Assembly (NCBI GenBank): GCA_032622095.1 | Contig: CP136063.1 | Span: forward strand, 215,651,982-215,715,981 | Length of the DNA: 64,000 bases | Source: Siphonodentalium dalli | Taxonomy: Eukaryota; Mollusca; Scaphopoda; Gadilida; Siphonodentaliidae | Reading direction: 5' to 3' | In this document: piece by piece, positions 43,414 to 56,124 of the stretch | Position numbering within the stretch: position 1 is the first letter of the stretch | Layout of the letters: every line of letters starts with the position of its first letter | The notes under the pieces: model-generated | Databases searched by the model: none | What the model saw: the letters and a program-made list of their open reading frames with translations, nothing else | What the model was told of the DNA's origin: nothing | Translations under genes and position numbers: made by a program

Positions 43414-43660
43414 CTGGTTACCAGCAACAACCAGGTTACCAGCAACAACCAGGTTACCAGCAACAACCAGTTCAGATGCAACCACAATCAACTAACATTA
43501 TAGTGAATCAACCAACAGTCGTCAAACTTGACAGACGAATGTTTCGCAATGCACCCGTACATACCACGTGTCCGCAGTGTAACGCTAACATCGTAACAGC
43601 TATGAAATATGAGTTTGGTACCATAACGGTCGTCGCTTGCATAGTGCTTTTCCTTGTTGG
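43414..43660 (+). CDS. LITAF-like: LITAF-like protein, coding exon 2
   Basis: Acceptor TTCTTCAATTGCAG before 43414, donor GTAAGT at 43661. The frame continues from exon 1 (phase 1) and ends in phase 2. It encodes three GYQQQP repeats, a linker, then the first half of the LITAF domain: HTTCPQCNANIVTAMKY (the CxxC zinc half-site) and the start of the hydrophobic helix (ITVVACIVLFLVG). In the folded domain this CxxC pairs with the HxCPxC motif of exon 3 to bind zinc, while the hydrophobic part inserts into the cytosolic face of the endosomal membrane (family knowledge). Confidence 0.92.
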
Positions 43661-44419
43661 GTAAGTAACATGGTGTAAAATAACCTACTTATTTTGTAGA
43701 TCATGCCATGAATATCTACTCTGGCTACGCCCATAGGGATCATTCCACCCGTTCAAAACCTGGGAACTTGTTAAATGTTCTGACGGGGGAACTTTATAAC
43801 ATTCAACAAACAACGCAGGGAATATATGTCTTGTTAACAGCTGTTTCTTGATAATATATCGCACATTATATAGGGTGGTTCCAATTCAAGATTACATGAT
43901 TTGTGTTAATTTTTTAGTCAATATCTCAATAGAAATTGAATTGATTACCCGGGAGAAATTTCATGATTGTAAGCGATGCAAATCAAAATCCGCTCAACAA
44001 AGTCTCCTAAATCATGCAATATTGAGCTGGGACCTTCACCTACTGTGAAATTAACTGAGAAATGTATTAGCTGCAATGTGTTCTTCTCAATGTTCTAAAC
44101 TTCCCTGTCAGAACATCAAAATGCCCCTACTATAGGTTTTAAATTGGTATGAGTATGATATCTATATACGGGCGTATAGCCAAAGTAGAATTCTGGGTAG
44201 CCAGAGTAGAGATTCGGGGTATGATGATTCAAGACGCGATCTACTTATTTTGCATGGCTAAATGCTACATAAATTGGGAAAATTCCATGGCAAATGATCA
44301 TTTTTGGAACAGGGGGGGGGAAGTTATTTCCGGGCACGTATGCCGGGTGGGTGGGTAGTCGATAGGACCAACAAATATTTTTCCTGCAAGTCTTTTTGAC
44401 TGTTTTTGCAATGAGTTTG

Positions 44420-44835
44420 GCTTAAAACACATGTCAATATTAACATAAATGACAAATTTCATGATGATCAGACAAACAGTATAGCCTGTAGCCCATACTA
44501 ATGGATTGAATTTTGAAATCCAAGATGGCTGCTGGCAGCCATGTTTTTTTGACCGAATGACCCCAAAATGACTTGTTCCTATTTACATGTCAATGTTAAC
44601 ATCCATGACTAATAGTATCCACAGAAATTCATATCCAGCTGTTTAATAGTGAATTTCCCCACGATAATCTCTGTTTTGGTGTTAAAAGGGGGTGGGTGTC
44701 AAAAATTGGTCGGAAAAAACTGCCGAAAACGGATAAAAATTTGGACGCGGGGGTGGGTGGGTCCCAACAAGGGTCGAAAGTCAAAAATCAGCATACATGT
44801 ACGTGCCTGCAAATTTTGTCCGACTCCCCGCTGTT
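44420..44835 (+). repeat. Dispersed repeat, copy of 14.93-15.29 kb in opposite orientation
   Basis: Begins with satellite-like sequence (ACAAATTTCATGATGATCAG, AAGATGGCTGCTGGCAGCC) and continues with GGGGGTGGGTGTCAAAAA and GGGTCCCAACAAGGGTCGAA. Confidence 0.8.
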
Positions 44836-45773
44836 TGGAAAGGAACTTATTTCCCAGATAACCAATAGCTGGTCAAACTTGGTGCTTTTAATAATATTGG
44901 CAAACCACAATGAAGGTGTTCTGATGTGATTTCTGTGAGTGTTATAAGTTCTAAGATAAGACAACATTTTATTTAAATTCGGAGATCAAAAACATCATAC
45001 AAGCATGAGATCTAGACGAAAACCTATTGGCCGATATTCTCATCAATGTCAACTTGAATGTAGTTGAAAATAGCCATCATTACATTACCATTGGCCAGTA
45101 GTAAACATTTGTAGTCATCAAATGATAGATAATTATAGCCAGGATCAGACACACGTACGTGTAACTTGTAACGTGTGTTGTAATGGCCAACGAAAGTCGC
45201 CTGACTCACGTGACCACGACGCCCACTTGCACGTACACGGTCAAACCGTTTAGAAGTTCGATGTCAACGCATATCACTGCGAAACGTGTAGCGAAGAGGA
45301 ATACTCCCATCCAGTCTTCGAATCACCAACCAGTATCGTGCAGTTAGAGATTTGCACAATAGGAATGATTTTGATTTGGTTGAAGGCCAGTTGTGGCTTC
45401 TTGTACTCAACAAGCATGTAACATTCGTCATTCAAGTTTTAGCTATAAATATTATATAACCAATAAAACAATAGAGTTGTCTCGCTTATCTGCAGACGCT
45501 GGTCAATATAAAAACGTGCACGATTGGCGCCTTAAAATCACATGACTGTTCCGCTAAGTGCGTATCCATAGTAACACACGGTACAAGTTACACGTATTTG
45601 TGGCTGGTCCCAGCTAATACCGATATCACGGTATAATGGGTCTACGTTCATACACTCGCAAACTCGCATTCTGTTGAAGCCATTTCGGTACAGACATCTA
45701 TACATAAACAGAATGCTAAAACGTTTATAAAATGCATCTGTCTCACAGCTATAACTACACATTAGAAGTAAAC

Positions 45774-46405
45774 AAAACTATGTAGTTCCATTTGTATATA
45801 GCGATGCTAACGAAATTTGCCTGTACAGTATGTGTCATACAAATGATCTCGTAAAAATCAATCATTTACATGTTAGAGAATAATTGTGACCCGCCATATC
45901 AAAGCCAGTCGTAAGTCGGGATTTTTACCCTGTGCCAATGCATTCTCTTATATATGCGAGTCGACCATAGGTCGCCTCGCATATATAAGAGAATGCATTG
46001 GCCTAACAATTTTTTACAATTTTAATAATTTTTTCTTGTATTCTTTAACAATTTTATAATTTCACCCATACAGAGCCCCAGACAAACATGAGCAGGCGAC
46101 ACTCTTCTATATGCTTCTATATATGTGTGGGGCTCCCTGCAGGGTAATGGATGTTTTTTTATTTTATGTCCTAAAAATTGTAAGAAACATTTATTTAAAA
46201 AACAAAATGATAAAAAATTGTTAGGCCAATGCATTCTCTTATATATGCGAGGCGACCTATGGTCGACTCGCATATATAAGAGAATGCATTGGCACAGGGT
46301 AAAAAAAAACTATGTAGTTCCATTTGTATATAGCGATGCTAACGAAATTTGCCTGTATAGTATGTGTCATACAAATGATCTCGTAGAAATCAATCATTTA
46401 CATGT
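45774..46405 (+). mobile_element. MITE flanked by a ~100-bp direct duplication
   Basis: CTATGTAGTTCCATTTGTAT through CAATCATTTACATGT occurs at 45779-45871 and again at 46310-46403, around an incomplete copy of the palindrome MITE (palindromes 45934-46002 and 46225-46293). The left TIR TTGTGACCCGCCATATCAAA is present; the right TIR is missing. Confidence 0.8.
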
Positions 46406-46939
46406 GAACTACTGAAATTTCACTTCCCATGTCGTTAGCTTTGGTAAATATGCATTTTATATTTAGTAGAGAAAGGGTGCAGCATAGATCCGCCATGCCG
46501 ACATCTTATTCTGTTAGTAACTTGTTTAAACAAGTATATAGTTAATGCACGGAGTCCAGCTTTGGCAGATTGTACGTTTTCGGGTTGATCAGCGACGGTA
46601 TCCTGTGCGCAATAGGAAAAATACAGCGAAATAGCGGAATAAAAAAATGCTGCGAAATAGAGCGAAATATAGAAATAGGAAATTATTTTTATTAACGAAA
46701 TAACGGAGATATTTGAAGAAGTATTCTTGACGAAATAACGGACATAATTTATTTGAAGAAGTGTTTTATTTCGTCAAAGTACATTCTTTATAGAGTTATT
46801 ACCCTTCAGATTAAATATGATACTCAATCGAAACCACGCGTGCCTCCCGTGGTCGCGATTATATGCCAACAGCCATCTAATCGTGAACCCCGATTAACTA
46901 TATTTTGGTAGTCAAACGTGTGCGTATTATGTACAAGAG

Positions 46940-47680
46940 TACAGAGGGTTTGAAAATGTGCTGAAGGGTACACAGGGTTTGAAATCTCGTTCTAATGACT
47001 TTTAGTTTTCGTGTCTCCCATGATTTCTGTTAGAGAATAATTGTGACCCGCCATATCAAAGCGAGTCGTAAGTCGGGATTTTTACCCTGTGCCAATGCAT
47101 TCTCTTATATATGCGAGTCGACCATATGTCGCCTCGCATATATAAGAGAATGCATTGGCCTAACAATTTTTTAATATTTTTTTTTTGTATTCTTTAACAA
47201 TTTTATAATTTCACCCATACAGAGCCCCAGACAAACATGAGCAGACGACACTCTTCTATATGCTTCTATATATGTGTGGGGCTCCCTGCAGGGTAATGGA
47301 TGTTTTTTATTTTATGTCCTAAAAATTGTAAGAAACATTTATTTATTTTTAAATGATAAAAAATTGTTAGGCCAATTCATTCTCTTATATATGCGAGTCG
47401 ACCATAGGTCGCCTCGCATATATAAGAGAATGAATTGGCACAGGGTAAAAAAAAACCCGACTTACGACTGGATTTGATATGGTGGGTCACAATTATGTTC
47501 CACGAAAAATTAAAATGACTGAAAACGATTTGCTGGTGGGCGCCAGACTTTCAGGAATACAGTTATAGTAACTGCATTAGTCCCACCACAAACCCTGTGT
47601 ACCCTTTAGCACATTTTCAAAACCGGTGTACCCTTCAGCACTTTTTTGGTGAGAGTGACTCATTCAGCCATAGCCAGCTC
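46940..47680. mobile_element. Nested elements: GTGCTGAAGGGTACACAGGG element with palindrome MITE inside
   Basis: The inner MITE 47039-47498 is complete: TIR ATTGTGACCCGCCATATCAA ... complement, subterminal palindromes 47091-47159 and 47371-47439, interior shared with 46000-46225. It interrupts an element whose halves (ATGTGCTGAAGGGTACACAG at 46955; GGGCGCCAGACTTTCA and CACCACAAACCCTGTGTACC at 47540-47600) match the uninterrupted copy at 55490-55830. Confidence 0.8.
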
Positions 47681-47689
47681 TGGAACAAA

Positions 47690-48078
47690 TAAATCGTATA
47701 AGGCCAAAGAAAATTAAATGTCTGGTTTGGGTTCCAGAAAATACGGTCGGTCGGTAGGCTTGAAATTTTATTTTTTTTAATTAATGTTTTTATTTTTACA
47801 TATTCTTATGACTTTTCAAGCGCGTATTTTTTCTGCAAGATTGACATAAAACTACTTTTGATTATTTTTGTATAAATTTTAATATTACACAATACTTTTA
47901 CTTAGAAATCAACCTATTCTGAGATGCTTAAATGTGTTTTTTGTGTTTTATGAAACTTTTTGAGAAAAACATTAAATAGATTTTCTTGAAAACCATGAAA
48001 AAAACTTTAGGGTATGGGGGTTTAACATAGGGTAGGTAGGGAAGCCCAAACCACAAATATTTGTTTTCTTTGGGTGTT
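47690..48078. mobile_element. MITE related to the 18.7-20.1 kb element
   Basis: Starts AAGGCCAAAGAAAATTAAAT, TCTGGTTTGGGTTCC, with ATACGGTCGGTCGGTAGGC; ends AGGGTAGGTAGGGAAGCCCA and TTTGTTTTCTTTGGG. Interior AT-rich. Confidence 0.65.
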
Positions 48079-48150
48079 CCTGCAACAATATGCCATTATA
48101 ATTTGCGAGTGTAAGAACGTACCCTTATTTTGCATCTGGTTTCTTTACAG

Positions 48151-48265
48151 GGCGGCTTGCTTGTTGTGTGTACTTGCTTTCTTCTTGGACAGTTTCAAGA
48201 ATGTGGCTCACCTCTGTCCAAACTGTCAGCATAAAATAGCTGAATACGATCGCATGTTCCGATGA
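48151..48265 (+). CDS. LITAF-like: LITAF-like protein, coding exon 3 and stop
   Basis: Acceptor TTTCTTTACAG before 48151. Completes the hydrophobic helix (AACLLCVLAFFLDSF) and supplies the second zinc half-site HLCPNCQHKIAEYDR, ending at TGA 48263-48265. HxCPxC with the trailing (A/G)xY is a hallmark of the LITAF domain. The last residues FR follow the domain directly, as in the family. Confidence 0.93.
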
Positions 48266-48512
48266 AAGACACCAATGATGTGACAAGGTCAATTGAGCTG
48301 TATCTCTATCACGACCAATTTATCAACATGATCGAGGATGTGACAATCATTATTTTATCTAGAAAAGTGACCAAACATTGGGTTTGAAGTAACTAAACAT
48401 GGTGTTAGAGAAAACCTGTGTCAATATATAATTATATTTCAGCTTCATGGATGAGTTTTGACCATATAATCTGTGACTTTGGTCATTAATTAAGTTTCCC
48501 AAAAATGAATCC

Positions 48513-48518
48513 AATAAA
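48513..48518 (+). terminator. Possible poly(A) signal of the LITAF-like gene
   Basis: AATAAA 248 nt after the stop codon; the first on this strand in the region. Confidence 0.4.
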
Positions 48519-49535
48519 TGGATTCATTTCGGACCTTAACGTCTGAATGAATTAACAACCTAGAAAAGAATACTTGTACTAAAGACAAGCAATACTACAA
48601 TATATGTAATTCCGACGTCACATCGTGTATTTATTTGAGTTTGATACCAATACAGAGAAGAACATATGACAAAGAGAGGTCACATCCAGCAAATCGTTAT
48701 CAAGGGGCGCAACTGAAACCCAGTGACCATTAACTAAACTAATCTAACCCAACAACTAACCCAACATTTGAACCCAACTTCTAAAATTTGACCCAACCAT
48801 TAACCAAACTGTTGATAACAGTTTTGACTAAACTTTATTTTTGGTGTACATCCCCATTTGGTCAGATTTTTTGGTTCGTTTTGTGATATTTTCGGCGACT
48901 TTTGGATGCAATAAAACGGAATACAATCTGTATACGGATAAGAAAAAGTCTTGTTTACAAGGAAATGGTTTGATTCAAACGATTTTTATGAAAATATCCA
49001 AAATATGCAGTTAAGATATATGCAACTAACTGAAAATGATGATGATGATGATGATTATGAACATTGTTTAGGCTATAGTTTAAAAATAAGGGCCATGTTT
49101 ATATTAGCCAATGTGCAATCAACTTTAAAAAGTTCGTGTATCATTTATTTTACATTTTCGTGTGCATGTGTAGTTTGTTATATTTGTTATGTTTTTTTTT
49201 AATGTTTTTTTTTATAAAAAGGACAACAAACTTAATGACCATCTTAATTAGTTAAACGAATTTTGAAAGCCGGGATACTATAGGTCGAGAAATACTCTAA
49301 AAAACAACTGACCAAAATCAAAGCAATTTTCGAGCCAGCTGTTTCAATGTTCTGGCACAAAAGTGAGACAAACTGACCTTTTACAATGTCAAGAATATAT
49401 TAATAAGGAACGCCCTTTGTCGACCCACGCTGTAGTAGAAATGCGTTTGTTTTCTATATTATATTACTTTAATATGAATTTATGTGGCATATAAAGTCTT
49501 ACGGTTTACGACAATGTCAATTAACCTTTTTCGAA
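48519..49535. other. Gene-free intergenic stretch
   Basis: AT-rich, with a GATGATGATGATGATGAT run near 49038 and an AACCCAAC-like run at 48740-48800. No supported gene. Confidence 0.5.
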
Positions 49536-49539
49536 ATAT

Positions 49540-49815
49540 TATCTCGATATCTGCATGGTGATAACATCTCAAGACCTTGAGGTAGCATCTCGAAATCTTG
49601 ACTTACGCATCTCGGGATCTCTAGGGTAATATATCTAGATCTCGACATAACATGCATCTCGATATCTCGACATAATATCTCGAGATCTGGAGGTAACATC
49701 ACGAGATCTCGACATATGCATCTCGGAATCTCCAGGTAACATCTCGAGATTTCGACTTACGTATATATCTCGAGATCTCGAGATAACATCTCTGGACATC
49801 GAGATAATAATTTGA
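49540..49815. repeat. Tandem array of CTCGAGATCTCGA-type palindromes
   Basis: About nine ~33-bp units with the core ATCTCGAGATCTCGA and variable linker (AGGTAACATC, CATAATATC, CTTACGCATC). Each core is self-complementary. Confidence 0.85.
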
Positions 49816-51080
49816 AATAAAGAAAATGTCAGGATTTCCCCGCGTGACTTGATTGACTAATAGAAACAAGAAAACCATAGTCATAAATGGTAACGCGCTC
49901 AATATCATATATTATATACCCATGATTGTAATTATATAATCTTTTTCATTTCTGTTATTTGTAATTGGCATTGCTTATCAAAAACCAAAAAACAACATTA
50001 TTGACATAATGTAAACGCCAATAAACGAAATTGAAATTATCAACTACACCTTTTACCGGGCTCGGCCTCGGGGTCGCACTACAGCTCGAACTCGGGGTCG
50101 CATTAAACTTTGAATGTGTCCCAATAATTAACATTCTATAAATACAACCCCCAGCGCTATGGCAGCGCCCAGGCGAAACAAGAATTTGTACATTAGTATG
50201 CACGCGGCGCGCTTACGTAATAATAGTACGAGAAAACATTCCACCGAGACAGTCCACTGCATGATATTCTATCGCTGGGTGGTGCCTGTTCACCTTGATT
50301 GGCATATCCGTTAAAAAAATCTCCCAGGAAATAGGCTCGTAACCGTTCGTGTGCTCGGGTTATGGTTAGAAGGAACTAAATGTTTTCATCGGCCTCAGTG
50401 TTATAACGTTTGGCCTCGCCCACTAAATTTGCTACATATGAATTGCACGAAATCATAAATGTCGTGGAGTCCAACCCTTCCGGCATCTTGTGCCATATAT
50501 GCGTACTATCCGGGCGACACTTTTTTCAACTTTTCAACACACGTTTTCCACACTATACCTCACTTTTTGCACAAATTTGAACTGCTGCCGAAAGCAAATA
50601 CCCAGCCTTATTCTCCGTCAATGTTTGGACACGAACGCATTTCAGACTATATAGTGTAAACCCACATTTATACTTGCCATGGGTATTATATTTTTTGAAT
50701 TTGTGAATTTAATTAATTAATGTTATACGCCAATCGCGTACCAGAATTGTTTTGAACTCGTGTTCGAGATTAGGTGTAATATAAAACGAAAGAGACATAA
50801 TTCTACTTATTCAGTTCCTTCTAACCTTATGACCCATCAATGATATCGTGTGTTCCAACAATTCAAGTTGTAATTCCATTTCTATGTATATGTAGTTGGG
50901 TTGTCAGAATCGATGTAGTACATATATTACGTATATACAGGGAAGGTGCGTGTTGTCGTCAGACACGGGTGCTATGCTATGCTTTAATCTCTAAGACATG
51001 AATTCACATGTAACTGGCGAGATGTGCAATATTTACAAGGTGCTTAGTGCGAAATATATACATATATACATAAAAGAACA
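49816..51080. other. Gene-free intergenic stretch
   Basis: GC-richer patch at 50050-50180 with CTATAAATAC (50137) and a GGCGCTGCCATAGCGC-type hairpin; otherwise nothing supported. Confidence 0.4.
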
Positions 51081-51084
51081 CAGA

Positions 51085-51180
51085 AAATGAAGAAGAAGAA
51101 GCAGAAAAAGAAGAAGAAGAAGAGGAAAAGAAGAAGAAGATAAGAAGAAGAATAAGATAGAAGAAGATAGAAGAAAATTG
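51085..51180 (+). repeat. GAA-rich microsatellite
   Basis: AAGAAGAAGAAGAAGAGG-type purine run of about 95 bp, interrupted by ATAAG and ATAG units. Confidence 0.9.
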
Positions 51181-51385
51181 GTAGATAGATATGGAGGTAG
51201 TCTCTATATGTTAACCATCGTCAGTCCTCATTATCGTCGTTTTTATATTCATCTAATACGTTCTATATCAGTATACTTTTCGAGGATGTCTTATATCAAT
51301 ACTAATAAAAATACTAACAACAACAACAACAGCAGCCATAACATTTTGACTTGATATTTCAATAACATTAATAAAAGGTATTCAG

Positions 51386-52590
51386 CTATAAATTTATATT
51401 TCTATATTTGAACGCTAATTTCAGATAAAGTGTTAATTTTCTCACGTCAACGCGACCAGACTTTGTCAGTAGCTCGTAAAACTTTTTCTTAGAAGGTGGG
51501 TTCCAATAGTGTTCGGATATGTATTTTACCCGCAGGTGCCTCAAGTTGGCGCACTTCATAACAAAATGGTATTCATCACCCAGTTCATTTTTGCACAAGC
51601 TGCATAAATTTCTTTTTGCTCCTCGCTTTCCCCATCTACTTGTTTCTACTTCCAATCTATGATTGCATGTACGTATTTTTATCAAATATTTTCTCAGACT
51701 GAAGGGGAAATCGGTAATATAGTTTTCTAAGCAGAATTTTAAATGTACGCTCTCAATTTCTTTCATATTTTCGAACCCCCATATTTCGCAGCCATATAAC
51801 AAAATTGGAACTACAGTCGAGTCGAACAACTTAAGAGCGACCTCGACTAATAAGTCTAGTTTTCTAACTTTACTCAGTAAGCCAAACATGGCTTTACAAG
51901 CGGTTTCTTTAATCATTTTTATTGCATTATGATATCGCCCGGTATAAAATAGTTTTAAATTATACTCCCAAATAAGAAAACTCGTCCACAATATCTAATG
52001 ATTTGTCGCATAATTTGAATTCTACATCTGTCACCACCCTCTCCCTGTTGAAAATCATAACCTTGGTTTTACTAGTGTTCACGTTCAGTTTCCAAGATTC
52101 TGCAAAGTCGCTGAAAGCGTCAAGGGTACGTTGCATACTTACAAAATCTTCAGCGAACAGGACAGTATCATCGGCGTAGAGTAAACATATAAGTTTCAAA
52201 TAAATGCCAAATTTGTCGTGGGAAACATTGTTCAACTCGGTCAGGCCATCAACTACACAATCGTGCAGAAAATTTTCAAGATCGTTGATATTAATCGAAA
52301 AGAGGAAAGGGGAGAGCATCACCCCTGCCGTACTCCCACACTACAGGGGCAAAATTCGGACAGATGTTCATTTTGAGAAACACATGACTTCGTACATTCA
52401 TACATACTTCTAATTATTCGGAAAACTTTACCATTTATACCTTGTTTTTAAAGTTTGACACACAGACCTTGTCGCCAAACTGTGTCGAAGGCTTTTTGGA
52501 AATCAACAAATGTGCATACAAGTTTCTTATTGCTTTTTATGTACAACTCGATAATACTCTGCAATATGAATAATCCGTCTGTACATATTT
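51386..52590 (-). pseudogene. Non-LTR retrotransposon reverse transcriptase fragment, frameshifted
   Basis: Reading leftward: FVDFQKAFDTVW (about 52515-52470), MYECTKSCV, VGVRQG (near 52330), LSPFLFSININDLENF, the catalytic YADDTVLFAED (about 52180-52150), LNVNTSKTKVM, then FSYLG, the thumb-like AIKMIKE and LLYGCEIWGFE, and a terminal CSLCKNELGDEYHFVMKC zinc-type motif ending at 51386. Motif order fits Jockey/CR1/RTE-like ORF2. The frame changes near 52322 and 51985 and the upstream endonuclease is missing, so it is a dead 5'-truncated copy. Confidence 0.88.
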
Positions 52591-53170
52591 TTTATTATTT
52601 TGTTTTTATATTTTTTATCCGTTTTTAACGACATGTCCCTATGCCCAAACATATATGTGCACGTTAACAAGAGAGATTGTGCGTGTGTGTGTGTGATTGT
52701 AACTCTAACATCACATATATGGCACGCGATTCTACAAGCTCGTTGTATAAATATATATGAATAAGCGACCGACTTGTGCAGTACGCGACTTTCTCTACTT
52801 GTAAATACGGGGGTATACGTGCAACTCTATATTCTATATATTTTAGAACATTGTGTTCTGTAACTCCATGGTTCTGCGTGCATATGCAGATGAATTGTTG
52901 GTTAAAACCTCTTTAATTATATAGTTGGGCAACCAAAAATTTATTAAATATGTACTAGAAGTATATACGGAGAACTTCTCATTTCTTATCGAAATGACCA
53001 TGTGTCGATCGGAATGGCACACTCACCGTGACTCACGGTGGGGAATTTTACGTGGTTTCGAGATTGGTGAGTATGGCACGCGTTCAAAATGGCCGAGACT
53101 AGTGAAAATCTATGAGGAACTGACACAAAACGTAGAATTTTTTACTGTTACGAGCATATGCTATATATAG
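52591..53170. other. Gene-free stretch with short TG run
   Basis: TGTGTGTGTGTG near 52682. 52990-53110 has an inverted counterpart at 53990-54070 (GGGGAATTTTACGTGGTTTC with GAAACCACGTGATTCCCC). Confidence 0.5.
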
Positions 53171-53387
53171 TTTATTTTTAAAACAAGTTGATACCTTATT
53201 TGTTCCTAAATACTCAGTAGTTTTCTATAACATTCTGACCAAAGTTGCATCTCGGAGGTTCGTGGAATACATGAACCAGTCCATACATCTAGGAAAATCC
53301 TTCGACTGACAACTTTGGTCAGAATGTTGGAGCAAAGAACGGTGAGTTTGCACACAAATGAGTTATCAGCTTGTTTGAAATACGGAT

Positions 53388-53537
53388 TAACTGTCATGTG
53401 GACTGTTTTTATGGAGATGTAACCGTGAGGTAAGTGGACATAACTTGTGTAAAACCCGAAGGGTTTTACATACAAGTTATGACCACTTACCTCACGGTTA
53501 CATCTCCCTAAAAATAGTCCACATGACAGTTAATCCT
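53388..53537. repeat. ~150-bp hairpin
   Basis: GGATTAACTGTCATGTGGAC ... GTAACCGTGAGGTAAGTGG ... with complements; the loop is near CCCGAAGGG at 53457-53465. A smaller inverted pair (CATTCTGACCAAAGTT) flanks it at 53228 and 53321. Confidence 0.9.
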
Positions 53538-53539
53538 TA

Positions 53540-55485
53540 TATTTATATACATTTAGCGAAAAAGCCACTTTTGTAAATGTCTTTAAATCGAAAAGTGTAT
53601 CGTGACAAAAACAGCCCAAAATACCCAATAGCACCCTTGGCAAAAGTTAATAGGAACAATTTCTCTTCATATTGAAACCCGATGATGTATTAAGTCAATC
53701 CTGCGCGAGTCCAAATGCGCCCAAAACATTACGCGTTCGTCTTTCCAAACCAATGACGTATCGATGGTGTTATGAGCTTGGTGTTATGAGCCGTTGCGCA
53801 TTCACCGAGAAATAACTGCAACTAGCCACGTGGGCGCCGACCAATCAGAATGCTGGATTTAGTGATGACAACACTTAGTATGTAAATATAAATAGTATAA
53901 CATATGATAAAAGCTGCCAAAATACTATATATATATATGTAATATGTCATATCCTATAGTTTCTTACCATTTTCCTCGTTTCTGGTCCCGCTTATATATC
54001 GCATCGGCCATTTGAATGCGTGATACTCATGAACTCGAAACCACGTGATTCCCCACCGGGATATCGAGATGTCCATCAACTCAATATCAAGCTTGTAAAT
54101 CGGACCCAAATTAATTTCGACCATGTCGGGGTTAGAACCCGTTATTAAAATGTAGTTTTACTTCCATGAAAGGGAAACTTAGACAGTGTTTATTGTTAAC
54201 CTCCTCACTTTAGGAAAGCATATATACAAATGACAAGTATATACATGTTATATAAATATGCATGCAAATATTATATTAATCACAATATTAACCACACTAT
54301 TAATCTAAATGCCTAAATATCAGTGGCCATGTTTAAAAAGCCTGAATATAGCAATATCACAGGCGTGTGACCGAGCGTGTCGTGAGAATGTGTATCGTCG
54401 TTTTACCTTATCAAGTGAAATTATACAAAGGTTTCAGACATTGAACTCAGAATGTTGTAGCATTTATCACATGAAAATGGCCTATTTAGGAAATTGGAAA
54501 TAAATTAGTTATTGTGTATTATTGTTATGTGACTAAGTAAGAGTTTCATCCTTGATCTACTGAATAAGTTCGTAATGTTATTCCCACTATGTCACTGGTT
54601 TAGTGTATAACTAGGTCAGTATTGTGTTCCTCTCAATCAGTCGCTTGCATGTAGGAGAAATGTAGCTATGGAGTAAATTATTTTGTCAAGCTGTTGCGCA
54701 GGTAAGTCTGGTGTCACATGATGGAGAGTAAAACCGAAAACAAAGCTAATAAATTGTCCGAAGATATGCGAGATATGAGTTAAGTGTGTTTAATTGTATA
54801 CCGCAGTGGTTAAGAATGTATTCCCAGTATTGATTTCGTGCAGACAGTAACAGGCAAGAAAACCATAGTCAGACATGGTAACGCCCTCAAGATCATATTA
54901 TTGGGAATATTTATAAATTATAATATAAAATATATTAGTTTCATGAATGTACCACCTTGAATTCCGTTAAAACAACAAATATATATCCTTCAAATTATTA
55001 CAAAACTACGGCTTATTGCTGCAGGTTTCTCATTCACAAAACAAGAAAACCTCTAAATTTATGCGGACCAAAAATCTACTAATCGGATTAAATACACGCC
55101 CGATACTTCGCAATACGACCTTTATACTACATTCCAACTGAGACATACGTCATCAGCAAAATTAGCTGTTATATTATGCATTGTGTTCCCGTAATAAAAG
55201 AAGTGGCCCAGCCATTGTTCATATCTAAACATCGAGAGCAATTAACGCGATCATAAAAGTTACATACTGCAACATTGAGACATCCGCGAAGATACATCCG
55301 CGAAAACCCGAAATGTGTTGTCCTGCGAGATATCGCCATCGCTATAGCTCCATACGAACGGCCAGATCAGCTTTACTACAATTTCCTAAAATACATGTAA
55401 CTCGCATCGCGTGAAATACGAAATGTGTTGTCCTGCCATATATCCCTATCGCCCCATTGGCACGGCCAGATCAGCGTAGCAGTAA
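53540..55485. other. Gene-free intergenic stretch
   Basis: AT-rich. A short dispersed block (CAAGAAAACCATAGTCA with GGTAACGC) occurs at 54856 and also at 49866. No gene supported. Confidence 0.4.
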
Positions 55486-55489
55486 ACAC

Positions 55490-55835
55490 CCATATTATAG
55501 CTGAAGGGGTCACTCTCACCAAAAAAAGTGCTGAAGGGAACACAGGATTTTCAAAATGTGCTGAAGGGTACACAGGGTTTGAAATGTCGTTCTAAAGGAC
55601 ATTCAGTTTTCGTATCTGACATGCTTTCTGTTAGAGAATAATTGTTTACGTTCCAATGAATATTGAAATGTATTGAAAACAAACTGCTAATGGGCGCCAG
55701 ACTTTCATATACAAAATTTAAGTAATGGTGTTCGTGCCTATCACAATCCATGTGTACCATTCAGCACATTTTCAAACCCTGTGTACCATTCAGCACTGTT
55801 TTTGGTGAGAGTGACCCCTGCAACCATATTATAGC
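55490..55835. mobile_element. MITE of the GTGCTGAAGGGTACACAGGG family, uninterrupted copy
   Basis: Ends TATAGCTGAAGGGGTCACTC and complementary GTGAGAGTGACCCCTGCA... TATAGCTAT. Serves as the empty-site reference for the nested pair at 46.9-47.7 kb. Confidence 0.85.
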
Positions 55836-56124
55836 TATAGGACGTAATGAGACTGCTATACGTTCCTCTGTCAGCTTACTATAGTCACTGCTATGCGTTG
55901 CGGGGCATAGCAAAGGGAAGCATCTGTATATATGGGGGTTGCTCACATAGATACGTGGCCGAAATGGTTACAAGAAACTAATTATATAGTGTTACAATTC
56001 TTGAATTCCTTGTACGCAACAAACGTTATTGGAAAATTCAAGTTTAAATTGAGATCTTATACTTTACTATCATTGTATCATTTCCAAAAAGTATTAATAA
56101 TGCATGCTATCATATAATAAAAAC

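Larger units (their letters stand above)
43661..48150 (+). other. LITAF-like intron 2 (4.5 kb)
   Basis: Splits the membrane-associated helix of the LITAF domain, with phases 2/2. Contains a dispersed repeat, nested MITEs and low-complexity sequence, listed separately; no other gene seen. Confidence 0.85.

Noticed and set aside
49540-49815. CRISPR-like repeat/spacer pattern
   Set aside because: The linkers are themselves related and very short; this is a palindromic minisatellite in eukaryotic DNA.
51085-51180. Coding Lys/Glu-rich tract
   Set aside because: The purine run is an imperfect GAA microsatellite without a surrounding frame.
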